DNA of 64,000 nt from Cupriavidus metallidurans CH34 (GTDB lineage Bacteria; Pseudomonadota; Gammaproteobacteria; Burkholderiales; Burkholderiaceae), in assembly GCF_000196015.1 (NCBI RefSeq), contig NC_007973.1, positions 3,100,001 to 3,164,000 of the forward strand, written 5' to 3'. The position numbers and the translations under genes were made by a program. Below, one piece after another: positions 1-9,466 of this stretch; within the stretch, counting starts at the first letter, position 1, and every line of letters starts with the position of its first letter. The notes beneath the pieces are model-generated. The model searched no databases and was not told the origin of the DNA. It worked only from the letters and a program-made list of their open reading frames with translations.

Positions 1-478
1 CCGCCGTCTGCGCCGCGCGCAACAGCCGCAGCGACATCTCCGCCGGATCGGCATACGGCTTGCCATCGACATCGTGATGAACGTAGTGAAACTCGCACAC
101 GCTCGTATAGCCCGCGCTCAGCATCTCGATGTAGAGCTGGGTCGCGATGGCCTCCAGCGCATCGGGTGACAAGCGCAGCGCGAAACGGTACATCAGCGCC
201 CGCCAGCTCCAGAACGAATCGCCACCGGCCGGGTCAGCGGTCTGGCTGACACTGCGGTACTCGGTGAGCCCCGCGAATCCGCGCTGGAACGCATGGGAAT
301 GGAGATTCGGCATCCCGGGCAATACCGGGCCTGCCGCTTGCGATTCTCCGGGGGCAGGTGCCACATCCGTCGTGACCGACGTAAGCACCCCGTGGGCGTC
401 CCATTGCAGCCGTACATTGCGTGCCCACCCGCCGGGCAACAACGCGTGCGGCGCAAACAAGCTTGTCACTGCGGTCAT
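1..478 (-). CDS. hutF: Formimidoylglutamate deiminase, N-terminal part (window-truncated)
   Basis: Only the first 159 codons are in the window; the gene runs off the left edge. The family converts N-formimidoyl-glutamate to N-formyl-glutamate and ammonia in the five-step histidine degradation route. The amidohydrolase metal-binding HSH is visible at about residues 60-62 in the context [15 protein letters not shown], which is typical of HutF. The ATG at 476-478 overlaps the stop codon of hutI by 4 bp (ATGA), so it belongs to the same transcript. Having HutF rather than HutG-type formimidoylglutamase implies that an N-formylglutamate deformylase is encoded further left; that is inference. Confidence 0.93.
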   Translation of the reverse strand, partial: MTAVTSLFAPHALLPGGWARNVRLQWDAHGVLTSVTTDVAPAPGESQAAGPVLPGMPNLHSHAFQRGFAGLTEYRSVSQTADPAGGDSFWSWRALMYRFALRLSPDALEAIATQLYIEMLSAGYTSVCEFHYVHHDVDGKPYADPAEMSLRLLRAAQTA

Positions 479-1722
479 CGTTGCCAACCTTCTCCCTTGC
501 GGAATACCCGCCCTCGCCGCACGACGGCGGCGCATGGATTGCGGCCGAACCAGTACGCAAGCTCGGCCGGCGACGCGACCTGCCACAGCACGAAATCGGC
601 GGCGCGATCCACCGCCAGCAGGCCATGCCGGTCGGCCGCGCCGAGCGCGCGCGCCGCGTGTGTCGTCACACCGGCCAGCACCTCGGGCACCGTCATGCGG
701 AATATCGTGCAGCCCATGTTCATCATCAGCAGCAGCGAGGTGGTGGGCGACGTACCTGGATTGTGATCGGTCGAGATCGCCATCGGCACGCCATGCTTGC
801 GCAGCAGCGCCAGCGGCGGCAGTTGCGTATCACGCAGGAAATAGTACGCCCCGGGCAGGAGCACGGCCACGGTACCCGCTTCGGCCATCGCCACCACACC
901 GGCCTCGTCGAGATGCTCGAGGTGATCGGCCGAGATCGCCTTGTGGCGCGCTGCCAGCGCCGCGCCGCCCAGGTTGCTCAGTTGCTCGGCATGGAGCTTG
1001 ACCGGCAGGCCGTGGCGCGCGGCGGCCTCGAACACGCGCGTGGTCTGCGCGATCGAGAAGCCAATGCCCTCACAGAACGCGTCGACCGCATCGACAAGCC
1101 CTTCCGCAGCCAGCGCCGGCAGCATCGTCTCGCAGACCAGCTCGATGTACGCGTCGGCGCGGCCGGCGTACTCGGGTGGCAGCGCATGAGCGCCAAGGAA
1201 CGTCGTATGGACGGCGACGCCATAGGTCTCGCCAAGCTGGCGCGCCACACGCAACTGCTTGCGTTCAGCTTCCAGCGACAGGCCATAGCCCGACTTGATC
1301 TCGATCGCGGTCACGCCTTCCGCGAGCAGCGGCTCGAGCCGCGCGGACGCCTGCGCGAACAGCGTGGCTTCGTCCGCCTCGCGCGTGGCGCGCACCGTGG
1401 ACACAATGCCGCCTCCCGCGCGCGCAATCTCTTCGTAGCTTGCGCCGGCCAGCCGCATCGCGAACTCGTCGGCACGCTGCCCGCCATAGACCAGATGGGT
1501 ATGGCAATCGACCAGTCCTGGCGTGATCCACGCGCCGTTGGCGTCGTGCCGCGGCAAATGGCGATATACGTCGGGCAGCGCGGCGAATGCGCCGAGCCAT
1601 GCGATGCGGCCCTGCTCGACGACGATGGCGCCATCACGAATCGCCTGCGCCGGATCGGCGGCGGGCAGCAGATGGCAGTGATGCCAGACGCCGTCGGCTG
1701 ACGGCGCTTCGTTGAATTTCAT
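475..1722 (-). CDS. hutI: Imidazolonepropionase
   Basis: A 415-residue amidohydrolase that hydrolyses 4-imidazolone-5-propanoate to N-formimidoyl-glutamate, the third step of histidine breakdown, in the cytoplasm. The metal-binding HxH pair lies at about residues 74 and 76 ([11 protein letters not shown]). Later conserved blocks KLHAEQLSN and [11 protein letters not shown] carry the remaining metal and substrate ligands. Its length matches the family (about 400-420). Its start overlaps the stop of hutD by 4 bp and its stop overlaps the start of hutF, so the three genes are probably translationally coupled. Confidence 0.97.
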   Translation of the reverse strand: MKFNEAPSADGVWHHCHLLPAADPAQAIRDGAIVVEQGRIAWLGAFAALPDVYRHLPRHDANGAWITPGLVDCHTHLVYGGQRADEFAMRLAGASYEEIARAGGGIVSTVRATREADEATLFAQASARLEPLLAEGVTAIEIKSGYGLSLEAERKQLRVARQLGETYGVAVHTTFLGAHALPPEYAGRADAYIELVCETMLPALAAEGLVDAVDAFCEGIGFSIAQTTRVFEAAARHGLPVKLHAEQLSNLGGAALAARHKAISADHLEHLDEAGVVAMAEAGTVAVLLPGAYYFLRDTQLPPLALLRKHGVPMAISTDHNPGTSPTTSLLLMMNMGCTIFRMTVPEVLAGVTTHAARALGAADRHGLLAVDRAADFVLWQVASPAELAYWFGRNPCAAVVRRGRVFRKGEGWQR

Positions 1723-2294
1723 CGGACCGGTTCCTTATGCAAGGCCACGCGCAGACACAGCGCGGACATCTCATCGTGAATCATCGTGACGGCCGGCGCT
1801 CCGGGCACCATCACGATGCCGTCGCCAGCCGTCATGTGCTGGCCGTCGCCACAATCCCATGCGCCGCGCAGCACCAGGATCAGCACCGTGGCGTCGGTGG
1901 GGTCGGCGGTGAACGCCTGACGCATCAGTCGAACCTCCGCGCGGCAAACGCCGCGACGCGTCATGACATTGAAGTCGCGCGTCGGGCCGTCAACCAGCGT
2001 CGCGTGGACGGCGCTATCGCCGGAAAATGCGAACGGCTCGCCGAGGTGCCTGAGCTTGTGGCAAAACGAATCGTCGTGAGCCTGCAGATGCACGCCAGCC
2101 CCGTCGATCAGCACGATCTGTCGGTCGATACCCGGAAACGCCGAGAACGGCCCGTCCATGGCGATATCGGCCACGCTGATGCGCCAGTCGAACGTATCCA
2201 TGCCCGCGCCCGGCGGCCATACGGCGATTTCGCGCGTGGTGCCGCCACCGTTCTTCCACGGCGTCGGCACGATCCTGTCGAGTCCAAACTTCAT
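1719..2294 (-). CDS. hutD: HutD family protein
   Basis: A 191-residue protein of the HutD family, a cupin-fold group found in hut operons. Studies in Pseudomonas suggest a role in moderating hut expression rather than catalysis. The start at 2294 is preferred because the family signature begins at once ([16 protein letters not shown], about residues 7-22) and because it gives the same 4-bp overlap with hutU that is seen at the other hut junctions. A longer open frame upstream overlaps hutU and is not credible. A ligand-binding regulatory role here is inference from the family. Confidence 0.92.
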   Translation of the reverse strand: MKFGLDRIVPTPWKNGGGTTREIAVWPPGAGMDTFDWRISVADIAMDGPFSAFPGIDRQIVLIDGAGVHLQAHDDSFCHKLRHLGEPFAFSGDSAVHATLVDGPTRDFNVMTRRGVCRAEVRLMRQAFTADPTDATVLILVLRGAWDCGDGQHMTAGDGIVMVPGAPAVTMIHDEMSALCLRVALHKEPVR

Positions 2295-3997
2295 GTACGG
2301 TTCACCATCGGCAGATTCAGTCCCTTTTCCTTCGCGCATTCGATGGCGGATTCGTAGCCGGCATCGGCATGACGCATCACACCGGTGGCAGGATCGTTCC
2401 ACAGCACGCGTTCGATGCGCTTGGCCGCGGCGTCCGTACCATCGCAAACGATCACCACGCCAGCATGTTGCGAGAAGCCCATGCCAACACCGCCGCCGTG
2501 ATGCAGGCTGACCCACGTGGCGCCGCCAGCCGTGTTCAGCAGCGCGTTGAGCAGTGGCCAATCAGACACGGCGTCGGAGCCGTCACGCATCGCCTCCGTC
2601 TCGCGGTTCGGTGATGCCACCGAGCCGCAGTCGAGGTGATCGCGGCCGATCACGACGGGCGCCTTCAGTTCGCCAGACTTCACCATTTCATTGAAGGCCA
2701 GGCCCGCGCGATGGCGCTCGTCGAGACCAACCCAGCAGATGCGCGCGGGCAAGCCCTGGAACGCGATGCGGTCGCGCGCCATGTCGAGCCAGCGGTGCAG
2801 GTGCTTGTCCTCCGGGAACAGTTCCTTCATCTTGGCGTCGGTCTTGTAGATATCCTCGGGGTCGCCGGAGAGCGCCACCCAGCGGAACGGCCCCTTGCCG
2901 CGGCAAAACAGCGGACGGATATACGCCGGCACGAAGCCGGGGAAATCGAAGGCGTTCTTCACGCCTTCGTCGAACGCCACCTGACGGATGTTGTTGCCGT
3001 AGTCGAGCGTGGGCACGCCCATCTGCTGGAACGCGAGCATCGCCTCCACATGCTTGACGATCGACGTACGCGCGGCCGCTTCCACGGCCTTTGGATCGCG
3101 CTGGCGCAGGTCCTCCCATTGCGCCACGGTCCAGCCCTCTGGCAGGTAGCCATTGACGAGATCATGGGCGGAAGTCTGGTCGGTGACGATGTCCGGCCGC
3201 ATACCGCCGGCCTGCGCGCGACGCACCAGTTCCGGCACGATCTCTGCGGCATTGCCGAGCAGCCCCACCGAGATCGCCTGGCCATTTTTCGTGGCCTCGG
3301 CAATCATCGCCAGCGCTTCATCGAGCGTGGTGGCCTTCTTGTCGAGATAGCGCGTGCGGATGCGGAAATCGATGCGCGATTCCTGGCATTCGATCGCCAG
3401 CACACAAGCACCGGCCAGCACGCCGGCCAGCGGCTGCGCGCCACCCATCCCGCCCAGGCCAGCGGTCAGGATCCACTTGCCGGTCAGGTCGCCGTTGTAG
3501 TGCTGGTTGCCTGCTTCGGCAAAGGTCTCGAACGTGCCCTGCACGATGCCCTGCGTGCCGATGTAGATCCACGAGCCAGCAGTCATCTGACCGTACATCA
3601 TCAGCCCGGCGCGATCGAGTTCGTTGAACTTGTCCCAGTTTGCCCAGTGCGGCACCAGGTTCGAGTTGGCGATCAGCACACGCGGCGCATCGGCATGGGT
3701 GCGGAATACCCCGACGGGCTTGCCCGACTGCACGAGCAGCGACTCGTCTTCGCCCAGGCGGCGCAGGCAGTCGAGAATCGCGTCGAAGCACTCCCAGTTG
3801 CGCGCGGCCTTGCCAATGCCGCCATAGACCACCAGATCCTGCGGGCGCTCCGCCACGTCGGGGTCGAGGTTGTTCTGGATCATGCGATAGGCGGCTTCGA
3901 TCAGCCAGTTCTTGCAGTGAAGCTGGCTGCCATGCGGCGCGCGGATCTCCCGCGGGCCACGCAGCGTCTGGGTGAATTGGTGTTCGTTGGCGTTCAT
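2291..3997 (-). CDS. hutU: Urocanate hydratase (urocanase)
   Basis: A 568-residue NAD-dependent enzyme that hydrates urocanate to 4-imidazolone-5-propanoate, the second step of histidine degradation. Conserved blocks include [18 protein letters not shown] near residue 60, the glycine-rich NAD-binding stretch [13 protein letters not shown] around residue 175, and the [18 protein letters not shown] block with its conserved Cys near residue 460. Length fits the family (about 555-570). It follows hutH after 68 bp; that gap contains a short imperfect tandem repeat (TGGAGAA units, 4031-4048). Confidence 0.98.
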   Translation of the reverse strand: MNANEHQFTQTLRGPREIRAPHGSQLHCKNWLIEAAYRMIQNNLDPDVAERPQDLVVYGGIGKAARNWECFDAILDCLRRLGEDESLLVQSGKPVGVFRTHADAPRVLIANSNLVPHWANWDKFNELDRAGLMMYGQMTAGSWIYIGTQGIVQGTFETFAEAGNQHYNGDLTGKWILTAGLGGMGGAQPLAGVLAGACVLAIECQESRIDFRIRTRYLDKKATTLDEALAMIAEATKNGQAISVGLLGNAAEIVPELVRRAQAGGMRPDIVTDQTSAHDLVNGYLPEGWTVAQWEDLRQRDPKAVEAAARTSIVKHVEAMLAFQQMGVPTLDYGNNIRQVAFDEGVKNAFDFPGFVPAYIRPLFCRGKGPFRWVALSGDPEDIYKTDAKMKELFPEDKHLHRWLDMARDRIAFQGLPARICWVGLDERHRAGLAFNEMVKSGELKAPVVIGRDHLDCGSVASPNRETEAMRDGSDAVSDWPLLNALLNTAGGATWVSLHHGGGVGMGFSQHAGVVIVCDGTDAAAKRIERVLWNDPATGVMRHADAGYESAIECAKEKGLNLPMVNRT

Positions 3998-4065
3998 GGT
4001 CGGTCCCGGGATGGATGAAGGCTGCTCGAATGGAGAATGGAGAATGGACTAGCGGTTCACGAAGC

Positions 4066-5634
4066 TCATGCGCCGACGTTCGTCGGCAAGATCTCCCGCA
4101 CGGCGTCAGGCCAGCCCGCGCCCGCATCGCCTTGAACCACCCACTGCTTCATGGCCTCGATGTCCGGCGCGAGATAGCGATCGGCTTCGACGAACGCCAC
4201 GCGCGCGCGGATACGCGCCAGTTCCTGCTCCACCAGCGGCGACGACTTGAGCGGTCGATGAAATTCGATACCCTGCGCGGCGGCCATCGCCTCGATGCCG
4301 ACGATCACAGCGGTGTTGGCCGCCATCTCGCCCAGGCGGCGCGCGCCGTAGGTGGCCATCGACACATGGTCCTCCTGGTTGGCCGAAGTGGGCAGGCTGT
4401 CCACGCTGGACGGATGGGCCAGCGACTTGTTCTCGGACGCCAACGCCGCGGCCGTGACCTGCGCGATCATGAATCCGGAGTTCAGGCCGCCATCGCGCAC
4501 CAGGAACGGCGGCAGGCCCGACAGGCCGGTGTCGAGCAGCAGCGCAAGGCGGCGTTCCGAGATTGCGCCGATCTCGGCGATCGCCAGTGCGATGATGTCG
4601 GCGGCAAAGGCCACCGACTCCGCGTGGAAGTTGCCGCCGGAGACCACATCACCCTGTTCGGAGAACACCAGCGGATTGTCGGATGCCGCGTTGGCTTCGA
4701 TGCGCAGGATGCGGGCGGCATGGGTCAGGTTGTCCAGGCACGCGCCCATCACCTGCGGCTGGCAGCGGATCGAGTACGGGTCCTGCACCCGGCCGCACAT
4801 CTTGTGCGAGTCGACGATCTCGCTGCCATCAAGCATCGCGCGTGCCGCGCCGGCCACGGCGATCTGGCCCGCCTGGCCGCGTGCCGCGTGAATGCGAGCA
4901 TCGAACGGCTTGACCGATCCCTTGATCGCTTCGAGCGACAGCGCGCCCGCCACCAGTCCGGCCGCGAAGGCGTCCTCCGCGGCGAACAGGCCGGCCAGGG
5001 CCAGAGCGGTGGAAACCTGCGTGCCGTTGAGCAGCGCCAGACCTTCCTTCGGGCCCAGCGTGAAGGCGGCGAGCCCCGCATGGACCAGACCCTGCGCAGC
5101 CGGCACGCGCTGGCCGTCGACATACACATCGCCCACGCCGATCAGCGTGCAGGACATATGGGCCAGCGGCGCCAGATCGCCCGATGCGCCGACCGAGCCC
5201 TTGGCGGGGATGCACGGCGTCACGCCGTGGTTGGCCAGCGCCAGCAGCGCTTCGATCAGTTCGGGGCGCACGCCCGAATGCCCACGCGCGAGGCTGACAG
5301 CCTTGATGGCCAGGATCAGCCGCACGGTATCGACGGACAGGTCGGAGCCCGTACCCACGCTGTGCGAGAGCACCAGATTGCGTTGCAGTTCGGCGAGCTT
5401 GTCGTGCGCGATGCGCGACTGGGCAAGCTTGCCGAAGCCGGTATTGATGCCATAGACCACCGCGTCGGCGTCGATGATGTCCTGCACGGTGGCCTGCGCG
5501 GCACGCACGCCGGCCCACGCCGACTCCGCCATCGCCAGTCGCACTTCGCCACGATGGATGCGGCGCAGGTCATCCAGCGACACGTGGCCGGGGTTCAGCG
5601 TCAGGAGCGGTCGGGAATCTTGGGTCATCGTCAT
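4066..5634 (-). CDS. hutH: Histidine ammonia-lyase
   Basis: A 522-residue lyase that deaminates L-histidine to urocanate, the committed step of the pathway. The Ala-Ser-Gly triad that cyclises into the MIO prosthetic group is at residues 150-152, within [15 protein letters not shown]. Other family blocks are [10 protein letters not shown] (about 61-70) and the NQEDHVSM segment. Length is normal (about 505-520). It is the first gene after a HutC-like operator at 5677-5690 and probably heads the catabolic transcript hutH-U-D-I-F, although read-through from hutC is also possible. Confidence 0.98.
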   Translation of the reverse strand: MTMTQDSRPLLTLNPGHVSLDDLRRIHRGEVRLAMAESAWAGVRAAQATVQDIIDADAVVYGINTGFGKLAQSRIAHDKLAELQRNLVLSHSVGTGSDLSVDTVRLILAIKAVSLARGHSGVRPELIEALLALANHGVTPCIPAKGSVGASGDLAPLAHMSCTLIGVGDVYVDGQRVPAAQGLVHAGLAAFTLGPKEGLALLNGTQVSTALALAGLFAAEDAFAAGLVAGALSLEAIKGSVKPFDARIHAARGQAGQIAVAGAARAMLDGSEIVDSHKMCGRVQDPYSIRCQPQVMGACLDNLTHAARILRIEANAASDNPLVFSEQGDVVSGGNFHAESVAFAADIIALAIAEIGAISERRLALLLDTGLSGLPPFLVRDGGLNSGFMIAQVTAAALASENKSLAHPSSVDSLPTSANQEDHVSMATYGARRLGEMAANTAVIVGIEAMAAAQGIEFHRPLKSSPLVEQELARIRARVAFVEADRYLAPDIEAMKQWVVQGDAGAGWPDAVREILPTNVGA

Positions 5635-5676
5635 TCTCTGCTTGCTTGTCGGTCTTGGATAAAGACCTTGTATGGG

Positions 5677-5690
5677 CCTGTCTATACAGG
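5677..5690. promoter_or_regulatory. Putative HutC operator upstream of hutH
   Basis: The imperfect palindrome CCTGTCTATACAGG lies 43 bp before the hutH start codon, in the 109-bp gap between hutC and hutH. Its core TGTCTATACA differs by one base from TGTATATACA, the core seen twice upstream of the importer at 9.2-9.4 kb. The similarity between sites and the adjacency of hutC support HutC binding; no binding data are available here. Confidence 0.7.
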
Positions 5691-5743
5691 TTAGTCGAAA
5701 AATAAGCCCGATGACCAGCTGTTGCTGGCCTCAGGCGCAAATA

Positions 5744-6511
5744 TCAGCCGAAGGCAGGATTGCCGTCGGCACGGAAGCGGCTGCCAAGCCGGTAGCGGTT
5801 GCCCGGGTGCAGGCAACGCACGAACGTCACCGGCACGCCGTTGGTCCATGTGCGGCGCGTCAGCAGCAGGCACGGCTGCGTCGGGGGCATCTCAAGCTGC
5901 GCCGCCTGCTCGGGCGTGGCGGAGATCGCATCGACCACATGCTCCACCTGGTCGTACGGCACATTGCGCAACAGGTATTCGCCGGGCTTGGTGCCGCTGA
6001 AATCCTGGTTGATGAAATCTGGCGCCACGCGCGGGTTCACGTAGCGGTCTTCGAGCTGAACTGGCACGCCGTCCTCGCGATGCACACAAACCGAGTGGTA
6101 CACCGACTCGCCCGTGTGCAACTCCAGTGCGGCGGCGACCTCGATCGGCGCGGAGACGCGCTCCACCAGGATCACGTCGCACGCGTAGTCATGCCCACGC
6201 ATACGGATCTCGTCCTGCAGGTTGACCACGGAAAGCAGCGTCGACTGCGGCTTCTGCTCGGCCACGAACGTCCCCACACCAGCCACGCGCACCACCCTGC
6301 CCTGCTCCGACAATTCGCGCAGCGCGCGATTGACCGTCATCCGCGATACCGAGAAGCGGTTCACGAGCTCCTGCTCGGACGGCACGCGGTCACCGGGTTT
6401 CCACACGCCGCTCTGGATCTGGCGCGCGATGTATTCCTTGACCTGCCGATATAGCGCGGCAGGCGCGGTGGCGTTGGTCGGGGTGGGTGCCTGGCTGGCG
6501 GACTGGTTCAT
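5744..6511 (-). CDS. hutC: GntR-family histidine-utilisation repressor
   Basis: A 255-residue transcription factor with an N-terminal GntR winged helix (about residues 20-90: KPGDRVPSEQELVNRFSVSR, then MTVNRALREL) and a C-terminal UTRA ligand-binding domain. In characterised systems HutC represses hut genes and is released by urocanate. It lies inside the locus: the ABC ATPase gene ends 4 bp before its start, and hutH follows after an operator-bearing gap. Because the importer transcript probably runs into hutC, the repressor is likely autoregulated. Confidence 0.94.
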   Translation of the reverse strand: MNQSASQAPTPTNATAPAALYRQVKEYIARQIQSGVWKPGDRVPSEQELVNRFSVSRMTVNRALRELSEQGRVVRVAGVGTFVAEQKPQSTLLSVVNLQDEIRMRGHDYACDVILVERVSAPIEVAAALELHTGESVYHSVCVHREDGVPVQLEDRYVNPRVAPDFINQDFSGTKPGEYLLRNVPYDQVEHVVDAISATPEQAAQLEMPPTQPCLLLTRRTWTNGVPVTFVRCLHPGNRYRLGSRFRADGNPAFG

Positions 6512-6515
6512 GGTC

Positions 6516-7295
6516 TCAATGCTCGGCCGAGGCCATGGCTTCGGCGCGAATCTCCTCGGTCAGCCGTGCCTTCAGCGCGGAGAACTCGGGAGAGGTCTTG
6601 ATCGTGTAGTGGCGCGGATGGGGGAAGTCCACCGCGATTTCGCTCTTGATCCGACCCGGCCGCGCGGAGAACACCGCCACCCGGTTGGCCATGAAGATGG
6701 CCTCGTCGATATCGTGCGTGACGAATAGTACCGTCTTGCGTGCGGACTCCCAGATGCCCAGCAGCAGTTCCTGCATCAGCACACGGGTCTGGTTGTCGAG
6801 CGCGCCGAACGGCTCGTCGAGCAGCAGGATCTTCGGATCGTTGGCCAGCGCCCGCGCAATTGCCGTGCGTTGCTGCATCCCGCCGGAGAGCTGCTTCGGA
6901 TAGTGATGCTCGAAGCCGCGCAGCCCCACGCGCGCCATGAAGAAGTCGCTGCGCTCCTTCTGCGCGGCCTCGCTCATGCCGCGCTCGCGCAGCCCGAAGC
7001 GCACGTTCTGCTCGATGGTCAGCCACGGAAACAGCGTGTACGACTGGAACACCATGCCACGGTCCGCGCCCGGGCCGGCCACCGGCTGGCCATCGAGCAG
7101 CACGCGGCCCCCGCTGGGCGTATCAAGCCCCGCCACGATGCGCAGCAACGTGGATTTGCCGCAGCCCGATGGGCCGAGGATCGTCACGAAATCGTTGTCG
7201 CGTACTTCGAAATCCACGGGCAACAGCGCCTGCGTGGAGCCGCCGCGCGGATTCTCGAACGTGCGGGAGACCTGCTGGATCGACAGCGCGCTCAT
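6516..7295 (-). CDS. ABC importer ATP-binding protein (nitrate/sulfonate/taurine-type)
   Basis: A 259-residue ABC ATPase. Walker A GPSGCGKST is at residues 41-49, the signature LSGGMQQR follows, and Walker B is ILLLDEPFGALD. It resembles the SsuB/TauB group. The start at 7295 (MSALSIQQ) gives an ATGA overlap with the upstream permease gene; an in-frame ATG at 7310 would overlap more and is less likely. It energises the permease and binding protein next to it. Placement between those genes and hutC, and HutC-like operators before the set, suggest import of a hut substrate such as histidine or urocanate. That substrate is inferred. Confidence 0.92.
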   Translation of the reverse strand: MSALSIQQVSRTFENPRGGSTQALLPVDFEVRDNDFVTILGPSGCGKSTLLRIVAGLDTPSGGRVLLDGQPVAGPGADRGMVFQSYTLFPWLTIEQNVRFGLRERGMSEAAQKERSDFFMARVGLRGFEHHYPKQLSGGMQQRTAIARALANDPKILLLDEPFGALDNQTRVLMQELLLGIWESARKTVLFVTHDIDEAIFMANRVAVFSARPGRIKSEIAVDFPHPRHYTIKTSPEFSALKARLTEEIRAEAMASAEH

Positions 7296-8167
7296 TTGAT
7301 CGAACTCCACGGGAACAGGCGCTGGTTGGCCTGCTTGAAGACGAGGTCCGACACCAGCCCGATGCAGCCGATGACGATGATGCCGAAGATGATCTGTCCG
7401 GTATTCAGCAGTGCCTGGCTGTCCGTGATCATGTGGCCGATGCCTGACGACGAGCCGATCAGCTCAGCCACGATCACATAGGTCCAGGCCCAGCCGAGCA
7501 CCAGACGCAGCGTCTCGGCGATATCGGGCGCGGCGCCCGGAATCAGCACGCGCCGCACGATGCCACGCGGCGTGGCGCCCAGCGTGTAGGCCGCTTCCAC
7601 CAGATCCTTGCGCGCGCCGCCCACCGTCACCGCCACCATCAGCACGATCTGAAAAAACGAGCCGATGAAGATCACCAGCAGCTTCTGCGTCTCGCCGATA
7701 CCTGCCCACAGGATCAGCAGCGGAATAAACGCCGACGCCGGCAGGTAGCGGCAGAACGAGACGAACGGTTCGAAGAACGCTTCCGCTGCCTTGTACGCGC
7801 CCATGAAGATGCCGAGCGGCACGGCCAGCAACGCGGCCAGCACGAACCCGCCCACCACGCGCCACACGGTCATGCCGATATCGCCGATGAAGCCGTACTG
7901 CGTGAAGAGCCTCCAGCCTTCATGCGCCATCGTCAGCGGATCGGCCAGGAACGTGCGCGACACGAAGCCGCCCAGCGTGGCGACGGCCCACACCGCGAAG
8001 AACGCGACGAAGAACGACATGCCAAGCAGCCAGCGCGCGCGGGGCGATACCGGCACCAGCGGCGACATCCACGGATGGCGCGCGCGCCGCGCGGGCGCGC
8101 CCTGCGCCTCGATCGGCGCGGGCACGCGGGCAGCGGCCGCGGTGGTTGGCGTGGAGGCTTGCGACAT
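7292..8167 (-). CDS. ABC importer permease (SsuC/TauC-like)
   Basis: A 291-residue inner-membrane permease with about six hydrophobic segments, the first at roughly residues 45-68. The binding-protein-dependent transport signature for ATPase docking is visible as EAAYTLGATPRGIVRRVLIP in the last third. The ATG at 8167 is chosen because it falls just after the binding-protein stop codon and leaves a plausible upstream region; an ATG at 8206 would overlap that gene by 23 bp. It partners the ATPase and periplasmic protein of the same HutC-associated importer. Confidence 0.92.
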   Translation of the reverse strand: MSQASTPTTAAAARVPAPIEAQGAPARRARHPWMSPLVPVSPRARWLLGMSFFVAFFAVWAVATLGGFVSRTFLADPLTMAHEGWRLFTQYGFIGDIGMTVWRVVGGFVLAALLAVPLGIFMGAYKAAEAFFEPFVSFCRYLPASAFIPLLILWAGIGETQKLLVIFIGSFFQIVLMVAVTVGGARKDLVEAAYTLGATPRGIVRRVLIPGAAPDIAETLRLVLGWAWTYVIVAELIGSSSGIGHMITDSQALLNTGQIIFGIIVIGCIGLVSDLVFKQANQRLFPWSSIK

Positions 8168-8183
8168 GGCCGGGGACTCCGTC

Positions 8184-9137
8184 TTACTTGAGGAAGCGTG
8201 CGTCATAGATCGCCGTCACATCCGGCACCTGGCGAATCACGCCGATGTCCATCAGCACGCCGGCGGCTTCCTTGCTGAAGCTGGCCAGCTCACCACTGAA
8301 GAACTTGCGGTTGGCGTCCTTGTCCTGCCAACGCAGGTACGCCGCGGATTTCGCGAACTGCTCGCCGGTCTGCTTGACCGCCGCGCCCATGATCTCGTTG
8401 GCCTTGTCCGGCTCCTTGCGGATCATCTCGAGCGCTTCGAAATAGCTATCCACCAGCGCCTGCGCGGCCTTGGGATTGTCCTTGAGCCACTTCGGCGCGC
8501 AGCCGAGCGTATCGGTCACCATCGGGTAGTCGAGCGTGGTGGCCAGGATCTTGCCCTTGTCCGGGTTCGCGCGCACCGTCGACAGATACGGCTCGTACGT
8601 CATCGCGCCGTCGTTCTGGCCGGCCACGAATGCCTGGGCGGCAGCCTGTGGCGACAGCGTGGTCACCTTGACGTCCTTCAGCGTCATGCCGTTTTTCTTG
8701 AGCATCCAGGCCAGGCCGAAATACGGCGCGGTGCCGGGCGCGTCGACGCCGATGGTCTTGCCCTTCAGGTCCGCAAAGCTCTTGACGTCGCTGCGCACGG
8801 CCAGGCCGTCCGCGCCATAGGACTTGTCGAGCTGCACGATCTGCGTGATCGGCACCCCATTGGCATTCCACGCCACATGCGTTTCCACCGTGGTCGCCGC
8901 GCACTGGATCGCACCCGACGCCAGCGCAAGGTGGCGGTCCTTCTGCGGAATCATCTTGATGTCCACGTCAACGCCATGCTTCTTGAAGATGCCGGCCTTG
9001 TCGGCCAGTGTCAGCGGCGCGAAGCCGGTCCATCCACTCATGCCGAGCACAACCGGCGTGTTATCCGCATGGGCGGTGGCGGCGGCGGAAGCCGCGAGGG
9101 CAAGAATGGCGGTGACTGCGTGGCGTTGCAGCGACAT
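8184..9137 (-). CDS. ABC importer periplasmic binding protein (SsuA/TauA-like)
   Basis: A 317-residue binding protein with a typical Sec signal peptide (charged start MSLQRH, hydrophobic core, Ala-rich cleavage near residue 24, ATAHA). The mature part starts with the group pattern VVLGMSGWTGFAPLTLADKA and resembles the nitrate/sulfonate/taurine and thiamine-precursor receptors. It is the first gene of the importer-hutC unit. Its promoter contains one HutC-like operator and another lies 157 bp further up. The ligand cannot be read from the sequence; the control elements point to a hut compound. Confidence 0.9.
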   Translation of the reverse strand: MSLQRHAVTAILALAASAAATAHADNTPVVLGMSGWTGFAPLTLADKAGIFKKHGVDVDIKMIPQKDRHLALASGAIQCAATTVETHVAWNANGVPITQIVQLDKSYGADGLAVRSDVKSFADLKGKTIGVDAPGTAPYFGLAWMLKKNGMTLKDVKVTTLSPQAAAQAFVAGQNDGAMTYEPYLSTVRANPDKGKILATTLDYPMVTDTLGCAPKWLKDNPKAAQALVDSYFEALEMIRKEPDKANEIMGAAVKQTGEQFAKSAAYLRWQDKDANRKFFSGELASFSKEAAGVLMDIGVIRQVPDVTAIYDARFLK

Positions 9138-9223
9138 GCGTCGGCTCCAATGGTCGTCAGATGTGGGGGCAGGACCCGTCTCCCGGATCGGGCGGCGCTG
9201 ACTGCGCTGCCGCCGTGACGGGC

Positions 9224-9252
9224 AATTTAGCAACGCTGTATATACAAGTCAA
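9224..9252 (-). promoter_or_regulatory. Promoter of the HutC-associated importer
   Basis: Read on the minus strand, a -35 box TTGACT (9247-9252) is followed by a 17-bp spacer and a -10 box TAAATT (9224-9229), 87 bp before the start codon of the binding protein. The spacer contains the TGTATATACA palindrome, so a bound repressor would block RNA polymerase directly. Confidence 0.72.
9237..9246. promoter_or_regulatory. Putative HutC operator O1, inside the importer promoter
   Basis: The perfect palindrome TGTATATACA occupies the promoter spacer, directly next to the -35 box. It matches the core of the site before hutH except at one base. A GntR/HutC-family protein is the natural candidate because hutC is in the same cluster. 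Confidence 0.72.
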
Positions 9253-9393
9253 ACCCGGGGTTTACCTGAGATCAGGCACGCATCTGATTGCCGGAATACC
9301 AATAAATATGCGCGATAGCGGTGCGCCGGGATGCTGCGGCGCACCGTTGCCGATCACATCCGGATCCACTGGGATGGCACGCCGCACCATTGC

Positions 9394-9403
9394 TGTATAT
9401 ACA
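9394..9403. promoter_or_regulatory. Putative HutC operator O2, upstream
   Basis: A second identical TGTATATACA core, flanked by C on the left and A on the right exactly like O1. The centres of O1 and O2 are 157 bp apart, close to 15 helical turns, which is compatible with repression by DNA looping. No gene starts near O2, since the SDR gene on its right ends at 9467. Confidence 0.62.
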
Positions 9404-9466
9404 ACAAGCGATGACAAAGGCATACGCAATCGGCGTGCCACCGCGAGATGGCGGGAGCAGATAGGG

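Noticed and set aside
2636..4018. Long open frame (460 codons) on the plus strand opposite hutU
   Set aside because: It is a codon-bias shadow of hutU in GC-rich DNA; no family features, and hutU is certain.
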